64,000 nucleotides of DNA from Segatella copri. GTDB lineage: Bacteria > Bacteroidota > Bacteroidia > Bacteroidales > Bacteroidaceae. The DNA is taken from the NCBI RefSeq assembly GCF_002224675.1, contig NZ_NMPZ01000008.1, positions 62,001 to 126,000 of the forward strand, written 5' to 3'. Shown in pieces: positions 63,928-64,000 of the stretch. How positions within the stretch are numbered: the stretch's first letter is position 1; each line of letters starts with the position of its first letter. The notes below the pieces were generated by a model that saw only the letters and a program-made list of their open reading frames with translations, had not been told where the DNA came from and did not search any database. A program made the translations under genes and the position numbers.

Positions 63928-64000
63928 TTATCTTTCCTTTGTTCTTTGGTTGAGAATTGTGTTTAAGTCCAGCAGATCCGCAGCAGGATAGAAAACATCT
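63928..64000 (-). CDS. C-terminal end of an upstream effector gene, cut by window edge
   Basis: A frame of 23 codons (VFYPAADLLDLNTILNQRTK then a short end) stops at 63928, four bases before the next RAMP start. By position it is probably another type III subunit or Cas10, but the fragment is too short to name. Confidence 0.45.
   Translation of the reverse strand, partial: DVFYPAADLLDLNTILNQRTKER

Overview
The window looks like a piece of a gut Prevotella/Segatella-type genome (Bacteroidales). The evidence is the recurring Bacteroidetes promoter core TAnnTTTG about 20-100 bases before genes, the near absence of Shine-Dalgarno sequences, and the gene families present. No rRNA or tRNA gene was seen.

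Layout. 1-11 kb is ordinary accessory or housekeeping DNA: a TerD-like protein, a toxin/antitoxin pair whose toxin is frameshifted, HAD and flavodoxin/ferredoxin proteins, a LysR regulator with a YeiH-type transporter, an ATPase-PIN pair, a deoxynucleotide hydrolase-like enzyme, a DUF5131 protein and a divergent FtsZ. 12-23 kb looks like the replication and partition core of a plasmid or second replicon. It has about 25 iterons (TTATAATTTTGTCGCA), a Rep_3 initiator, a 3.6-kb field of TGTTTGAAAACA-like repeats, then ParA and a small ribbon-helix-helix-like partner. 22-33 kb is mobile-element cargo: three nearly identical single-stranded DNA-binding protein (SSB) cassettes with an MBL-fold hydrolase and a HipBA pair between them, RadC, and two copies of a ~210-nt fold-back element with compensatory changes.

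33-55 kb holds minus-strand operons that share one promoter architecture: GTGAAATATNATTTCAC, exactly 10 bases, then TACCTTTG. Seven copies drive a DprA operon with three phosphoribosyltransferase-like proteins, several unknown genes, and the CRISPR adaptation operon (cas1, primase-polymerase, cas2). 45.5-46.9 kb and 55.9-57.6 kb are two CRISPR arrays with the same 37-bp repeat and near-identical leaders. Between them sits an envelope operon (archaemetzincin-like lipoprotein, L,D-transpeptidase, alpha/beta hydrolase, membrane protein). 57.8-64 kb is a type III (III-D-like) effector operon of RAMP proteins that runs off the window before any cas10 is seen.

How it fits together. Iterons, Rep and ParA with its partner would maintain a replicon. 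SSBs, RadC and DprA/PRTases handle incoming DNA. The CRISPR adaptation genes appear to be wired to the same regulatory signal as the DprA operon. Nearly all spacers read as antisense to open coding sequence, and several cover a start codon, which fits an RNA-targeting type III system.
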